Below are positions 14,636 to 21,758 of a DNA stretch of 41,001 nucleotides, piece after piece (the first letter of the stretch is position 1; each line of letters opens with the position of its first letter). The notes under the pieces are model-generated. The model had not been told where the DNA came from, did no database searches, and worked only from the letters and a program-made list of their open reading frames with translations. Source of the stretch: an uncultured cyanobacterium. GTDB lineage: Bacteria; Cyanobacteriota; Vampirovibrionia; Vampirovibrionales; JAGQHJ01. Both the position numbers and the translations under genes were made by a program. The stretch lies in assembly GCA_937922745.1 (NCBI GenBank), contig CALAJO010000071.1, positions 1-41,001 of the forward strand. Direction: 5' to 3'.

Positions 14636-16168
14636 TTATTGTGCTTTTTCCTCTTCGACCGGGGTGAGAAGGGTAAGCGCTTGGAACCATTGATCCGCAC
14701 TTTGTGCGGTTTTACCGGTAGTGTATTCCACCACGGCCCGCTGTCGAATCCAGTTAAGACCCTCTTTATCCAGCTCGCTCACGTCTTTATAGTCCACGTA
14801 AACCTTGGTGAGAACTTCGGATGCCGGGCTGAGCTTGCCTTGCCTATCCAACAGTTTCAGATCAAGGTTGGCATCCCATTGCTTGTACTGGCCAAACAAC
14901 CGGAGAATGGAAAGCCAGAGTTTCTCCCACCAGGCCAGTGGCTTGAGGGGAATGTAGCGCTGCCCTTTCTCATCGGTCTTCAGCTGATGCTGGTATAGGG
15001 CCGCCAAGTCTTCGTAACCGGACCGGTATTTGCCCAGGTGATCGCCAAAGACATCTTCGCCATCCAGAATTCCGTTTTGGAACAGGCCATTTCCGGCCCG
15101 ATCCGTCACCAGCCAGGCTTCATCGGTATTGATGCCCCCGGCGGTTTTAACCGGGCTGACCTTATTGGCGTTAAAGCCATCAATGTCAAAGGGGAACTGG
15201 TCATCCGAGTTCAGCCGCGCATCTTGCCCGTTGAGGTTGATCTTAACCGGGGAAAAGAAACCCGCAGAGATATTGTAATCGGTTGTGCCATCAGTAAAGC
15301 GGTAATTATTCTTAGCAAACATGTCTGGGTCATTGCGGAACTCGTCATGAAAATCCCACCAGCCCTTTTTGTATTGTTTTCCGTCTACGGTTAACCCGCT
15401 TCCGAAAGACTCCCATTCCATTTCCTGAATAGTACGCCCATACTTGTCAAACATTACGATGACATAGGACTTGGATGTGTCTTTCGCAATATCCTTTTCC
15501 TTATTATTGTCTAAAAATTGATCAAGCACACTGCCAAACAACTCCGACCATTGACGCCCATCATACATGGTGGATAACAAGCCAACGCCATCATAGGACT
15601 TTGGGGGCGCCACCGGGGCAGTCTCCGGCAGCGTTGGATCGGCTGCTTCTACAAGTGAGAGATTTCTGGAGGTATGTGCTTCTGGGCGGGGAATGTACAA
15701 CCAGGCTACTTCTGTATCCGGGTTAGATTGTTTCCCTTTTAAAGCAAGGCAGACGAGATCGCCCGGTTTTTTGCCGTTGCTGGGATCCCGATCGGCATCT
15801 TCAAGCCACTCATCGGCCACATTGGTAATAATCACGCCGCTGGCCGTTTGATAGGTTTTTTCACTATCACCCTGGCCTGTGGGGCATCCGCCAATGCTAT
15901 TTCCCGGGCTAGTGATTTCGTTTGCCTGGTTGGCGTAACGAGCCAGAACCTTTGCCGGGCCAAAATTCTGAGGAAGAAGGCCAATATCGGAATCTGCAAT
16001 CTGCATGGCATCGATAATACTTTTAACGGTGCCTTCCTTTTTTGCGGTCATTTCCTGTGTGCTGGTGGAATGGAAAATCAAAGGGATAGCGAATACGGCT
16101 ACAACCCCTGCAATAACCACACTCGTAATAAGCTCCTGTAAGGAAAAGCCTCTTTGCATCGAGTTCAT
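14636..16168 (-). CDS. Large prepilin-like protein (type IV pilin/pseudopilin N-terminus)
   Basis: 510 aa. A class III signal 'RGFSLQELITSVVIAGVVAV' gives a prepilin peptidase site after Gly7, Phe at +1 and Glu at +5, and a single hydrophobic helix. The rest is a large extracellular domain, far bigger than a major pilin (about 150 aa). It includes a Gly/Asn/Asp-rich stretch, 'DRAGNGLFQNGILDGEDVFG', that could bind calcium. It may be a minor pilin, a type II secretion pseudopilin or a tip adhesin. ATG at 16168 has AAAGG 5 nt upstream. No assembly gene (pilB, pilC, pilD) is nearby. Confidence 0.75.
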   Translation of the reverse strand: MNSMQRGFSLQELITSVVIAGVVAVFAIPLIFHSTSTQEMTAKKEGTVKSIIDAMQIADSDIGLLPQNFGPAKVLARYANQANEITSPGNSIGGCPTGQGDSEKTYQTASGVIITNVADEWLEDADRDPSNGKKPGDLVCLALKGKQSNPDTEVAWLYIPRPEAHTSRNLSLVEAADPTLPETAPVAPPKSYDGVGLLSTMYDGRQWSELFGSVLDQFLDNNKEKDIAKDTSKSYVIVMFDKYGRTIQEMEWESFGSGLTVDGKQYKKGWWDFHDEFRNDPDMFAKNNYRFTDGTTDYNISAGFFSPVKINLNGQDARLNSDDQFPFDIDGFNANKVSPVKTAGGINTDEAWLVTDRAGNGLFQNGILDGEDVFGDHLGKYRSGYEDLAALYQHQLKTDEKGQRYIPLKPLAWWEKLWLSILRLFGQYKQWDANLDLKLLDRQGKLSPASEVLTKVYVDYKDVSELDKEGLNWIRQRAVVEYTTGKTAQSADQWFQALTLLTPVEEEKAQ

Positions 16169-16301
16169 CCTGCCTTTAACATTGATGACCTGAAGGCCGA
16201 GCAGACCTATGACGTTGTTTCGGCATATTTATTAAAAAGTACAATAACAGCCCAATATATCCAATATAACAGGCCCTACGCAAAGTGGATAACTCGATTT
16301 A

Positions 16302-17720
16302 CTAAAATGGAAAAGGCGGTTTCCCCCCGCCAGGGAAAGGTGGCATTTTTGCGCCCTTGGGCATTTTTGCGCCCTTGGGCATCTTCATCCCGGCAGGCAT
16401 TTTACCCTTTTTCATATCGTCGGTCATGCCGGTTAGTTGCTTCATCATCTTGCGCATCATATCAAAATTCTTCAGGAATTCGGTAATATCCTCTTCCTTC
16501 ATCCCACAGCCTTTGGCAATACGGGCTTTGCGGCTGCGATTGATCATATCGGGCTTTTGGCGCTCAGCGATGGTCATGCTATTAATAATCGACTCGATTC
16601 TGCGGAGTTGCGCTTCTCCCCCGTGAGCCAGCATCTCGCGGGTTTCCTTGTTCATCCCCGGAATCGGCAACATCCCGAGAATTTGATCGAGCGAACCCAA
16701 TTTTTTCATGGTCCGCTGGATTTTCATAAAATCTTCCAGGGAAAACTCCGAGCGGCGCATTTTCTTTTCAAGGGCCTTGGCCTCATCCAGGTCAATTGCT
16801 TCTTGGGCGCGTTCAACCAATGAAACGACATCGCCCATTCCCAGGATTCGGGTGGCCATCCGCTCCGGATAGAACGGCTCCAGGGCATCCATTTTTTCGC
16901 CGGTGCCCACCAGCTTAATGGGCTGGCCAGTGACTTCAACGACGCTAAGGGCCGCCCCGCCCCGCGTATCGCCATCCAGCTTGGTCAGTACAATGCCGGT
17001 AATGCCCAACTGGGAATTAAACGTTTCCGCAACGTGTATGGCTTCCTGCCCGGTCATCGAGTCAATCACCAGCAGTTTTTCCTGCGGCTTGGTTATGCGC
17101 TCCAGTAGCAGAAGTTCCGCCATCATGTCAGTGTCCACTTGTAAGCGGCCGGCGGTATCGATGATAATGGGGCTATGGCCGTTTTCCTTGGCAAATTGCA
17201 AACCGCCCTGGGCGATTTCCAGAACATTCGTTGAGCCTTCGATGCTAAACACCGGAATCGACACCTGTTTCCCCAGCGAAATTAACTGCTGGATCGCGGC
17301 AGGGCGATAAACATCCGCTGCGATAAGCAGGGGTTTCTTGCCTTTTTTGCGCAATTGAAGGGCCAACTTGCCGCAAGTGGTGGTTTTACCGGAGCCTTGC
17401 AGGCCAAACATTAGCAATACGGCAGGATCCGTATCCAGGTGAAGGGGCTTGTTCTCGCCGCCCAAGAGTTGAACAAGCTCATCGTGTACAATTTTAACCA
17501 GCTGTTGGGAAGGGGACACACTTTTAATGATATCTTCCCCTTCGGCGCGCTCCTTAACCCGGGTGATAAAGGCCTTGACCACGCGCAGGCTCACATCGGC
17601 CTCCAGCAAGGCACGGCGCACATCCTTCAGGGCTTCATCAATGTTTTCCAGTGTCAGCTGTTTATCGCCGCCAAACCCCATTAAGGTTGTCTGTAATCGT
17701 TGAGAAAGTTCATCAAACAT
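16302..17720 (-). CDS. ffh: Signal recognition particle protein Ffh
   Basis: 472 aa. N domain, then the G domain with P-loop 'GLQGSGKTTT' (106-115), 'DTAGRL' and 'TKLDGDTRGGAALS', then the methionine-rich M domain with 'GSLDQILGMLPIPGM' and the RNA-binding 'SRKARIAKGCG'. It binds 4.5S RNA and signal peptides and docks with FtsY, encoded just upstream. The C-terminus ends in a Met/Pro/Gly/Lys tail with a short tandem repeat of KGAKMP. It is the last gene of nusB-ftsY-ffh. Confidence 0.97.
   Translation of the reverse strand: MFDELSQRLQTTLMGFGGDKQLTLENIDEALKDVRRALLEADVSLRVVKAFITRVKERAEGEDIIKSVSPSQQLVKIVHDELVQLLGGENKPLHLDTDPAVLLMFGLQGSGKTTTCGKLALQLRKKGKKPLLIAADVYRPAAIQQLISLGKQVSIPVFSIEGSTNVLEIAQGGLQFAKENGHSPIIIDTAGRLQVDTDMMAELLLLERITKPQEKLLVIDSMTGQEAIHVAETFNSQLGITGIVLTKLDGDTRGGAALSVVEVTGQPIKLVGTGEKMDALEPFYPERMATRILGMGDVVSLVERAQEAIDLDEAKALEKKMRRSEFSLEDFMKIQRTMKKLGSLDQILGMLPIPGMNKETREMLAHGGEAQLRRIESIINSMTIAERQKPDMINRSRKARIAKGCGMKEEDITEFLKNFDMMRKMMKQLTGMTDDMKKGKMPAGMKMPKGAKMPKGAKMPPFPGGGKPPFPF
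16305..16331 (-). terminator. Possible terminator overlapping the ffh stop
   Basis: On the minus strand GGCGG (16331-16327) and CCGCC (16319-16315) form a stem with a 7-nt loop, followed by TTTTCCATTTT running into the stop codon. The stem is short and the T-run broken, so it is weak. Confidence 0.35.
16342..16377 (-). repeat. 18-bp tandem repeat within ffh
   Basis: Two identical 18-bp units (16342-16359 and 16360-16377) encode two KGAKMP hexapeptides at the end of the M domain. A degenerate third unit follows. Confidence 0.9.
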
Positions 17721-17740
17721 AAAACCTAAACCCTTAAAGC

Positions 17741-18757
17741 TTACAGTTCAAACAGGGCGTCAATAAAGGCATGTGGATCAAAATCCCGCAGGTCGTCAAT
17801 CTTTTCGCCAACGCCGACTAATTTTACAGGCAGATGGTACTGCTTGGCAATGTTAAAGATAATGCCGCCCTTGGCGGAACTGTCCAACTTGGTGAGGGCC
17901 ACGCCCGTCAGCTGCACCGCCTCGTGAAAGACTTCCGCCTGGCGCAGGGCATTCTGGCCTGTGGTGGCGTCAATCACCAGGAGGGATTCATACACAATAT
18001 CAGCTGGCGCTTCCCGGTCGATGATTTTTTTGACTTTACGCAGTTCTTCCATCAGGTTGAACTTGTTTTGCAGACGGCCCGCCGTATCAATAATCAGGAC
18101 ATCAGCCTGTTCCGCCTTGGCCTTGGCAATCGCTTCAAACACGACGGCTGCGGAGTCCGCCTTGTCCAACCGAACCAGGTCAACCTGGGCGCGTTGGGCC
18201 CAAACTTCCAGCTGATCTTCCGCTGCTGCGCGAAAGGTATCCCCGGCGGCGATAATGACTTTTTCGCCCTGTTGCCTGAAGCGGTTGGCGAGCTTGCCGA
18301 TGAGCGTGGTTTTTCCGGCGCCGTTAACCCCAACCACCAGGTAAAGGTTCAGTTTGCCTTTTTGGTGCTTGAGGCGGGTTGCTTCCGGGACGTTTGCCAG
18401 GATGCCGCTGAATTCGCTGCGCAGAAAATCCCGTAACTTATCCTGCGAGTGGATGGTCGGGTTTTTACGGATGTGTTCGGTCATCTCAATGGCCATATCC
18501 ATGCCCACATCCGCCCGAATCAACGTTTCCTCAATTTCATCAAGTTCGTCTTCCGTCAAGCGGCCATCCGCATGGCCCAGCGAAACGATTTTTCCCACCA
18601 GGGCCTTGCCTGTAAGGGAAACGGCGGACTTGAGCTTTTGCAGTCCACCGGTTGCATCTTCTTGCACAGCGGATTGGGGTGCATCAGCCTGAGGTGTTTG
18701 AGCCGGGTTAGGCGATTCCTCCCCTTTTTTTCCCAGGCCAAACAGCTGCTTAAACAT
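17741..18757 (-). CDS. ftsY: SRP receptor FtsY
   Basis: 338 aa. A short charged/Pro-Ala-rich N-terminal region (about 1-40) leads to the NG domains: P-loop 'GVNGAGKTT' (143-151), 'AAGDTFRAAAEDQLEVW', 'DTAGRLQNKFNLMEEL' and 'TKLDSSAKGG'. It is the membrane-associated partner of Ffh. The start overlaps the end of nusB by 8 bp, and ffh begins 20 bases after its stop, so the three form one operon. The acidic A domain is short compared with E. coli FtsY. Confidence 0.97.
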   Translation of the reverse strand: MFKQLFGLGKKGEESPNPAQTPQADAPQSAVQEDATGGLQKLKSAVSLTGKALVGKIVSLGHADGRLTEDELDEIEETLIRADVGMDMAIEMTEHIRKNPTIHSQDKLRDFLRSEFSGILANVPEATRLKHQKGKLNLYLVVGVNGAGKTTLIGKLANRFRQQGEKVIIAAGDTFRAAAEDQLEVWAQRAQVDLVRLDKADSAAVVFEAIAKAKAEQADVLIIDTAGRLQNKFNLMEELRKVKKIIDREAPADIVYESLLVIDATTGQNALRQAEVFHEAVQLTGVALTKLDSSAKGGIIFNIAKQYHLPVKLVGVGEKIDDLRDFDPHAFIDALFEL

Positions 18758-19427
18758 GCTCTCCAGCCCCTACCGGCTCGCCGGTAATATTCCCCAGGAT
18801 GCCATGGATAAATTTGCGGCTTTCTTCAGTGGTAAAACGTTTGGCCAGCTCTAAAATCTCGTTGATGACCGTCGCGGTGTCCACATTTTCGGCATATTTG
18901 ATTTCGGCCAGGGCAAGGCGCATCAGCATCAAGTCCATTTTCTGGATTCGCTCCACTTTCCAGCCTTCCGCCGCGCCGCCGATGAGCTGGTCAATTTCGG
19001 CCTGGTGCGTCGACACGTTCCGAACCAGCATCATCGCATAGTTCTGGATGTCTTCCCGCTCGGCCAGCGCCTTGATTTCCGGCACGTCCAGGGCTTCCTG
19101 CAAGTTGTCAATCGATTGCAGCAGCTTCTCCAGGCGGTTCATCATATCCTTGGTGGTGGCCAGTGCCACCGGACGGGTTGGGATATCAATCGGCAACTCC
19201 AGGTTCTCGGGATGATCAATCTCATAATCAATCAGGTAGTCCCGAAAGCTGGCAATTTCCGAGCCGACTGACTCTATCTGCTCTTCGGCCAGGGTGGAGA
19301 GGCTTCTAACCGTATTGATAATCAATTCCTGCAAGTTGAGGCGGTTTAACGCAAATTTATCCCCTTTCTTATCCATTTGAAAGAGGGCAAACAGGGCGAG
19401 TTCGCGAGATACAGTCCGTGCTTTCAT
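18750..19427 (-). CDS. nusB: Transcription antitermination factor NusB
   Basis: 225 aa, longer than the ~140 aa of E. coli because of an insertion or extension in the first ~120 residues. The N-terminal 'SRELALFALFQMDKKG' and C-terminal 'RMALAEIKY'-like stretch ('LMRLALAEIKYAENVDT') plus 'INEILELAKRFTTEESRKF' are the NusB signature. It works with NusE in rRNA antitermination. It is first in nusB-ftsY-ffh. ATG 19427 has no Shine-Dalgarno site, and a -10-like element lies only 6 nt upstream, so the message may be leaderless. Confidence 0.9.
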   Translation of the reverse strand: MKARTVSRELALFALFQMDKKGDKFALNRLNLQELIINTVRSLSTLAEEQIESVGSEIASFRDYLIDYEIDHPENLELPIDIPTRPVALATTKDMMNRLEKLLQSIDNLQEALDVPEIKALAEREDIQNYAMMLVRNVSTHQAEIDQLIGGAAEGWKVERIQKMDLMLMRLALAEIKYAENVDTATVINEILELAKRFTTEESRKFIHGILGNITGEPVGAGEHV

Positions 19428-19433
19428 AATGGC

Positions 19434-19442
19434 AGTATCCTA
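19434..19442 (-). promoter_or_regulatory. -10-like element close to the nusB start
   Basis: Minus strand TAGGATACT (19442-19434) lies 6 nt before the nusB ATG. The -35 region is not clear. Confidence 0.3.
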
Positions 19443-19545
19443 GCACAAAAGTGGTTTAAATACTGAACTGCCTGAGAAAGATTACACAGCTGGCGAAGGA
19501 TTGGCTGTGGCGTTTGAAGCGTAAAAAGTTTGATAAGGATCCAGG

Positions 19546-19572
19546 GCCTGTTCCTGCCCTGGACCGACCCTT
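19546..19572. repeat. 27-bp direct repeat, copy 1
   Basis: It matches 19756-19782 at 26 of 27 positions (A/G at 19563/19773). It overlaps the right arm of the CCAGGGC/GCCCTGG hairpin. Confidence 0.85.
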
Positions 19573-19582
19573 CATTTATTTT

Positions 19583-19619
19583 TGGCCTTCGCTTGCGGCT
19601 GTGCCGCTGCGCTCGGCCA
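19583..19619 (+). other. GC-rich hairpin followed by a T-tract
   Basis: Outer arms TGGCC (19583-19587) and GGCCA (19615-19619) enclose GCGGC (19595-19599)/GCCGC (19603-19607) with a 3-nt loop. TTATTTTTTC follows at 19621 on the + strand. It could terminate an unidentified + strand transcript. On the minus strand it begins 2 bases after the stop codon of the 31-codon frame. Confidence 0.5.
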
Positions 19620-19620
19620 G

Positions 19621-19716
19621 TTATTTTTTCTTCAACCTGTGTGATCTTAAACCCGCACTCCTCCTGGGAGGATATGGGGCTGGATCTTCGTGAAACAAAG
19701 CCATCAACTCTTTCAT
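19621..19716 (-). CDS. Possible 31-aa Arg/Pro-rich peptide or gene remnant (weak)
   Basis: An ATG frame of 31 codons ending in a basic tail ('RSHRLKKK'). The same frame is open upstream for a few codons and reads like an amphipathic helix. No Shine-Dalgarno site. It lies between the two 27-bp repeats. It may be a fragment of a longer gene, a microprotein or chance. Confidence 0.22.
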   Translation of the reverse strand: MKELMALFHEDPAPYPPRRSAGLRSHRLKKK

Positions 19717-19755
19717 GGCGCGCACGAGAGCTGATAATTCCTAATTATAAGTTTA

Positions 19756-19782
19756 GCCTGTTCCTGCCCTGGGCCGACCCTT
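19756..19782. repeat. 27-bp direct repeat, copy 2
   Basis: Second copy of the 19546-19572 sequence, 210 bp away, just downstream of the stop of the 59-aa gene. It is followed by five T on the + strand. Confidence 0.85.
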
Positions 19783-19797
19783 TTTGTAAGGTATGCG

Positions 19798-19977
19798 TTA
19801 ATGGCCGGCTTGGGGTTTTTGGAGTTGTTGTAATTCAACGGCGCCTTTATGGCCCATAACGTACAAAGCGCATTTACGAACCGGGGCGACATACCAGGCA
19901 CACTGCTCCCCCAGGCATAATTCCAAAACACCGCTGCGGGTGCTGATTAAAGGGCAAACGGGAACCAGGGAATCCAT
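19798..19977 (-). CDS. Small four-cysteine protein (59 aa)
   Basis: 59 aa. ATG at 19977 has a strong GAGGTGA Shine-Dalgarno site about 7-8 nt upstream. Cysteines at 8, 21, 26 and 36 follow the pattern C-x12-C-x4-C-x9-C, with 'CLGEQCAWYV' in the centre. Small proteins with a C-x4-C-A-W core and an outer pair of Cys are widespread in bacteria and probably bind zinc or an Fe-S centre; their role is unknown. It is too short for many gene finders. It is upstream of nusB on the same strand, but 370 bases away. The combination of Shine-Dalgarno site, cysteine spacing and low-complexity-free sequence makes it likely real. Confidence 0.7.
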   Translation of the reverse strand: MDSLVPVCPLISTRSGVLELCLGEQCAWYVAPVRKCALYVMGHKGAVELQQLQKPQAGH

Positions 19978-20084
19978 GCTGTGTCACCTCAACTGTAACC
20001 AACCGAATTGTCTTCATTATCGATCATATCCGTTGTTTTCTGTTGAATGGGCTTCTTTTTTACCCTTTTTAGGGGAGAATTGCA

Positions 20085-20090
20085 TACAAT
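20085..20090 (+). promoter_or_regulatory. Putative -10 of the leucyl aminopeptidase gene
   Basis: TACAAT preceded by TTGCA, the same GCATACAAT string found before rsmG. No convincing -35 at 17 nt. Initiation would give a leader of about 35 nt. Confidence 0.4.
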
Positions 20091-20130
20091 AAAGTCACCG
20101 TCAAAACTGATAGAGAAGAAGGATAGTATT

Positions 20131-21714
20131 ATGGGCAGTTTTTCCACGCGTTTTGAAAGGGTTGCCGAGAATCAGGACTTAACGGCAGTTGAAACCGATA
20201 TTCTGGTGGTTCCCGTCTTTCAGGAGAAGGCGGCAGAGCCGAGCAAGCCAAAAGGGAAGCCTGGAAAGAAAAGCCGGCCGGATGCGGAAGAAGATAATGG
20301 CGCAAAGCTGGTTTGGACGCCACTCCATCAGTCTATTGACGACCATTTTAACGGGTATATCCGGGAAACCCTGGCGGAAGAGAATTTTAAAGCGGATTTG
20401 GCTAAAAAACGCATTTTCCGCGTGGGAAATCATGGGGATTTAAAAGCCCGCTGGGTGGTTTTGGTTGGCATGGGAACCACGGACAAGCTGGACATCAACA
20501 AAGCGACCAAGGCGTTAGGCGCTGGCCTGAAAGACAGTTACGGGTTTAAGGACATCCTTGCGGCAACGGTTGTGTTGCCGGATGAAGGGCCCAAGCTCTC
20601 CCCAGTGCAAGCCCTCCAGGCGGCCGTGTTTTCGGCAATCCAATCCACCTACAAAACCAGGGAAGCCGGTGAGAAGAAAGTCCATAAGCTGGAACAGGTC
20701 AAGCTAGCCTCTTTAAACGGACGTGTTCATCAGGAAGAACTGGATGCAGCGGTGGCCATGGCCATGGCGGAATCCTTTACCAAGGATTTAGCCAATATGC
20801 CCGCAAACCTGAAGAGGGCGGAAACCTTGGCCGAAGCTGCCCGAGAACTGGCAAAACTACCCAATGTCTCCGTAGAGGTGATTGCTGACCTGGAACGCAT
20901 TCGCACGGAAATGCCCGCTTTCTGGGCGGTGGCTCAGGGCGCGGCCCACGTCGATCCGCCCCGGTTTATCAAGGTCACGTATGCGCCAAGCGGCAAAATC
21001 AAGCGGAATATTGCGCTGGTAGGCAAGGGCGTCATCTTCGATACTGGTGGGGTTCAGGTGAAGACCGGCAACTATATGAACGATATGAAATTTGACATGA
21101 CGGGCGCTGCAACCGTCTTGGGTTGTATTCAGGCCATTGCAACGCTCAAGTTAAAAGGCATCAAGGTAACAGCATATATCGCCGCCACGCGCAACCTGAT
21201 TGGTGAGGAAGCCTACTTACCCGATAGTATTATCGATTCCGCCAACGGCAAAAAGATTGAGATTCGCCATACGGATGCCGAAGGCCGCGTGACCCTGGCC
21301 GATGCCGTGCATTATGCCGTGGAAGATGGCCCGGATGAGATTGTGACCATTGCCACCTTGACCGGGGCTGCCGGGATTGCCGTAGGCAACTGTATCGCGC
21401 TGATGGGAAGCGACGATGCCCTGCTGGATCGGATTGAGAAGCGATCCAAGTCAGTCGGTGAAACGGTGCAGAAGCTGGAACTTCTGGAAGAGGATTTCGA
21501 CAATATTAAAAGCGATCGGGATGCCGCCGATCTGTCCAATACATCAAAAGGGCGCAACCGCGGGCATTTGACGGCAGGCGCATTTGTGATGAGCTTTGCC
21601 GGAGACGTGCCCATTGCGCACATGGATATTGCCGGCGGCGACGCCAAGGATGGAAATGCGACCGGCATCTCGGTGAAAGGCCTTATCGAATATTTGAGAA
21701 AGGAAGCGTCCTAA
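20131..21714 (+). CDS. pepA: Leucyl aminopeptidase (peptidase M17)
   Basis: 527 aa, near the family's ~500. The N-terminal macro-like domain has a charged Lys/Pro/Glu insertion at about residues 35-60. The C-terminal catalytic domain has 'LVGKGVIFDTGG' (metal Lys and Asp), 'DMKFDMTGAATVLG' and 'HTDAEGRVTLADA', holding the metal ligands Asp and Glu and the Arg of the active site. The usual Asn before TDAEGR is His here, a mild variation outside the metal ligands. It is cytosolic and cleaves N-terminal amino acids. ATG 20131 has AAGGA about 9 nt upstream; an in-frame start at 20047 lies before the proposed promoter and is rejected. Confidence 0.95.
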   Translation: MGSFSTRFERVAENQDLTAVETDILVVPVFQEKAAEPSKPKGKPGKKSRPDAEEDNGAKLVWTPLHQSIDDHFNGYIRETLAEENFKADLAKKRIFRVGNHGDLKARWVVLVGMGTTDKLDINKATKALGAGLKDSYGFKDILAATVVLPDEGPKLSPVQALQAAVFSAIQSTYKTREAGEKKVHKLEQVKLASLNGRVHQEELDAAVAMAMAESFTKDLANMPANLKRAETLAEAARELAKLPNVSVEVIADLERIRTEMPAFWAVAQGAAHVDPPRFIKVTYAPSGKIKRNIALVGKGVIFDTGGVQVKTGNYMNDMKFDMTGAATVLGCIQAIATLKLKGIKVTAYIAATRNLIGEEAYLPDSIIDSANGKKIEIRHTDAEGRVTLADAVHYAVEDGPDEIVTIATLTGAAGIAVGNCIALMGSDDALLDRIEKRSKSVGETVQKLELLEEDFDNIKSDRDAADLSNTSKGRNRGHLTAGAFVMSFAGDVPIAHMDIAGGDAKDGNATGISVKGLIEYLRKEAS

Positions 21715-21758
21715 GTTATCCTTAAAGCACAACAAAGTCAGTAAGAGGGTTGAGTCCA

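Larger units (their letters stand above)
19428..19797. other. Intergenic region with hairpins and a 27-bp repeat pair
   Basis: 370 bases upstream of nusB. It holds the nusB -10-like element (19434-19442), a 7-bp hairpin CCAGGGC/GCCCTGG (19541-19562), two copies of a 27-bp repeat, a GC-rich hairpin (19583-19619) and a 31-codon reading frame of doubtful status. Confidence 0.65.

Noticed and set aside
19428-20130. tmRNA, RNase P RNA or 4.5S RNA in the long gap between nusB and pepA
   Set aside because: None of the conserved core strings of these RNAs (for example GGAAGGAAGCAG of SRP RNA or GAGGAAAGTC of RNase P) was seen on either strand.
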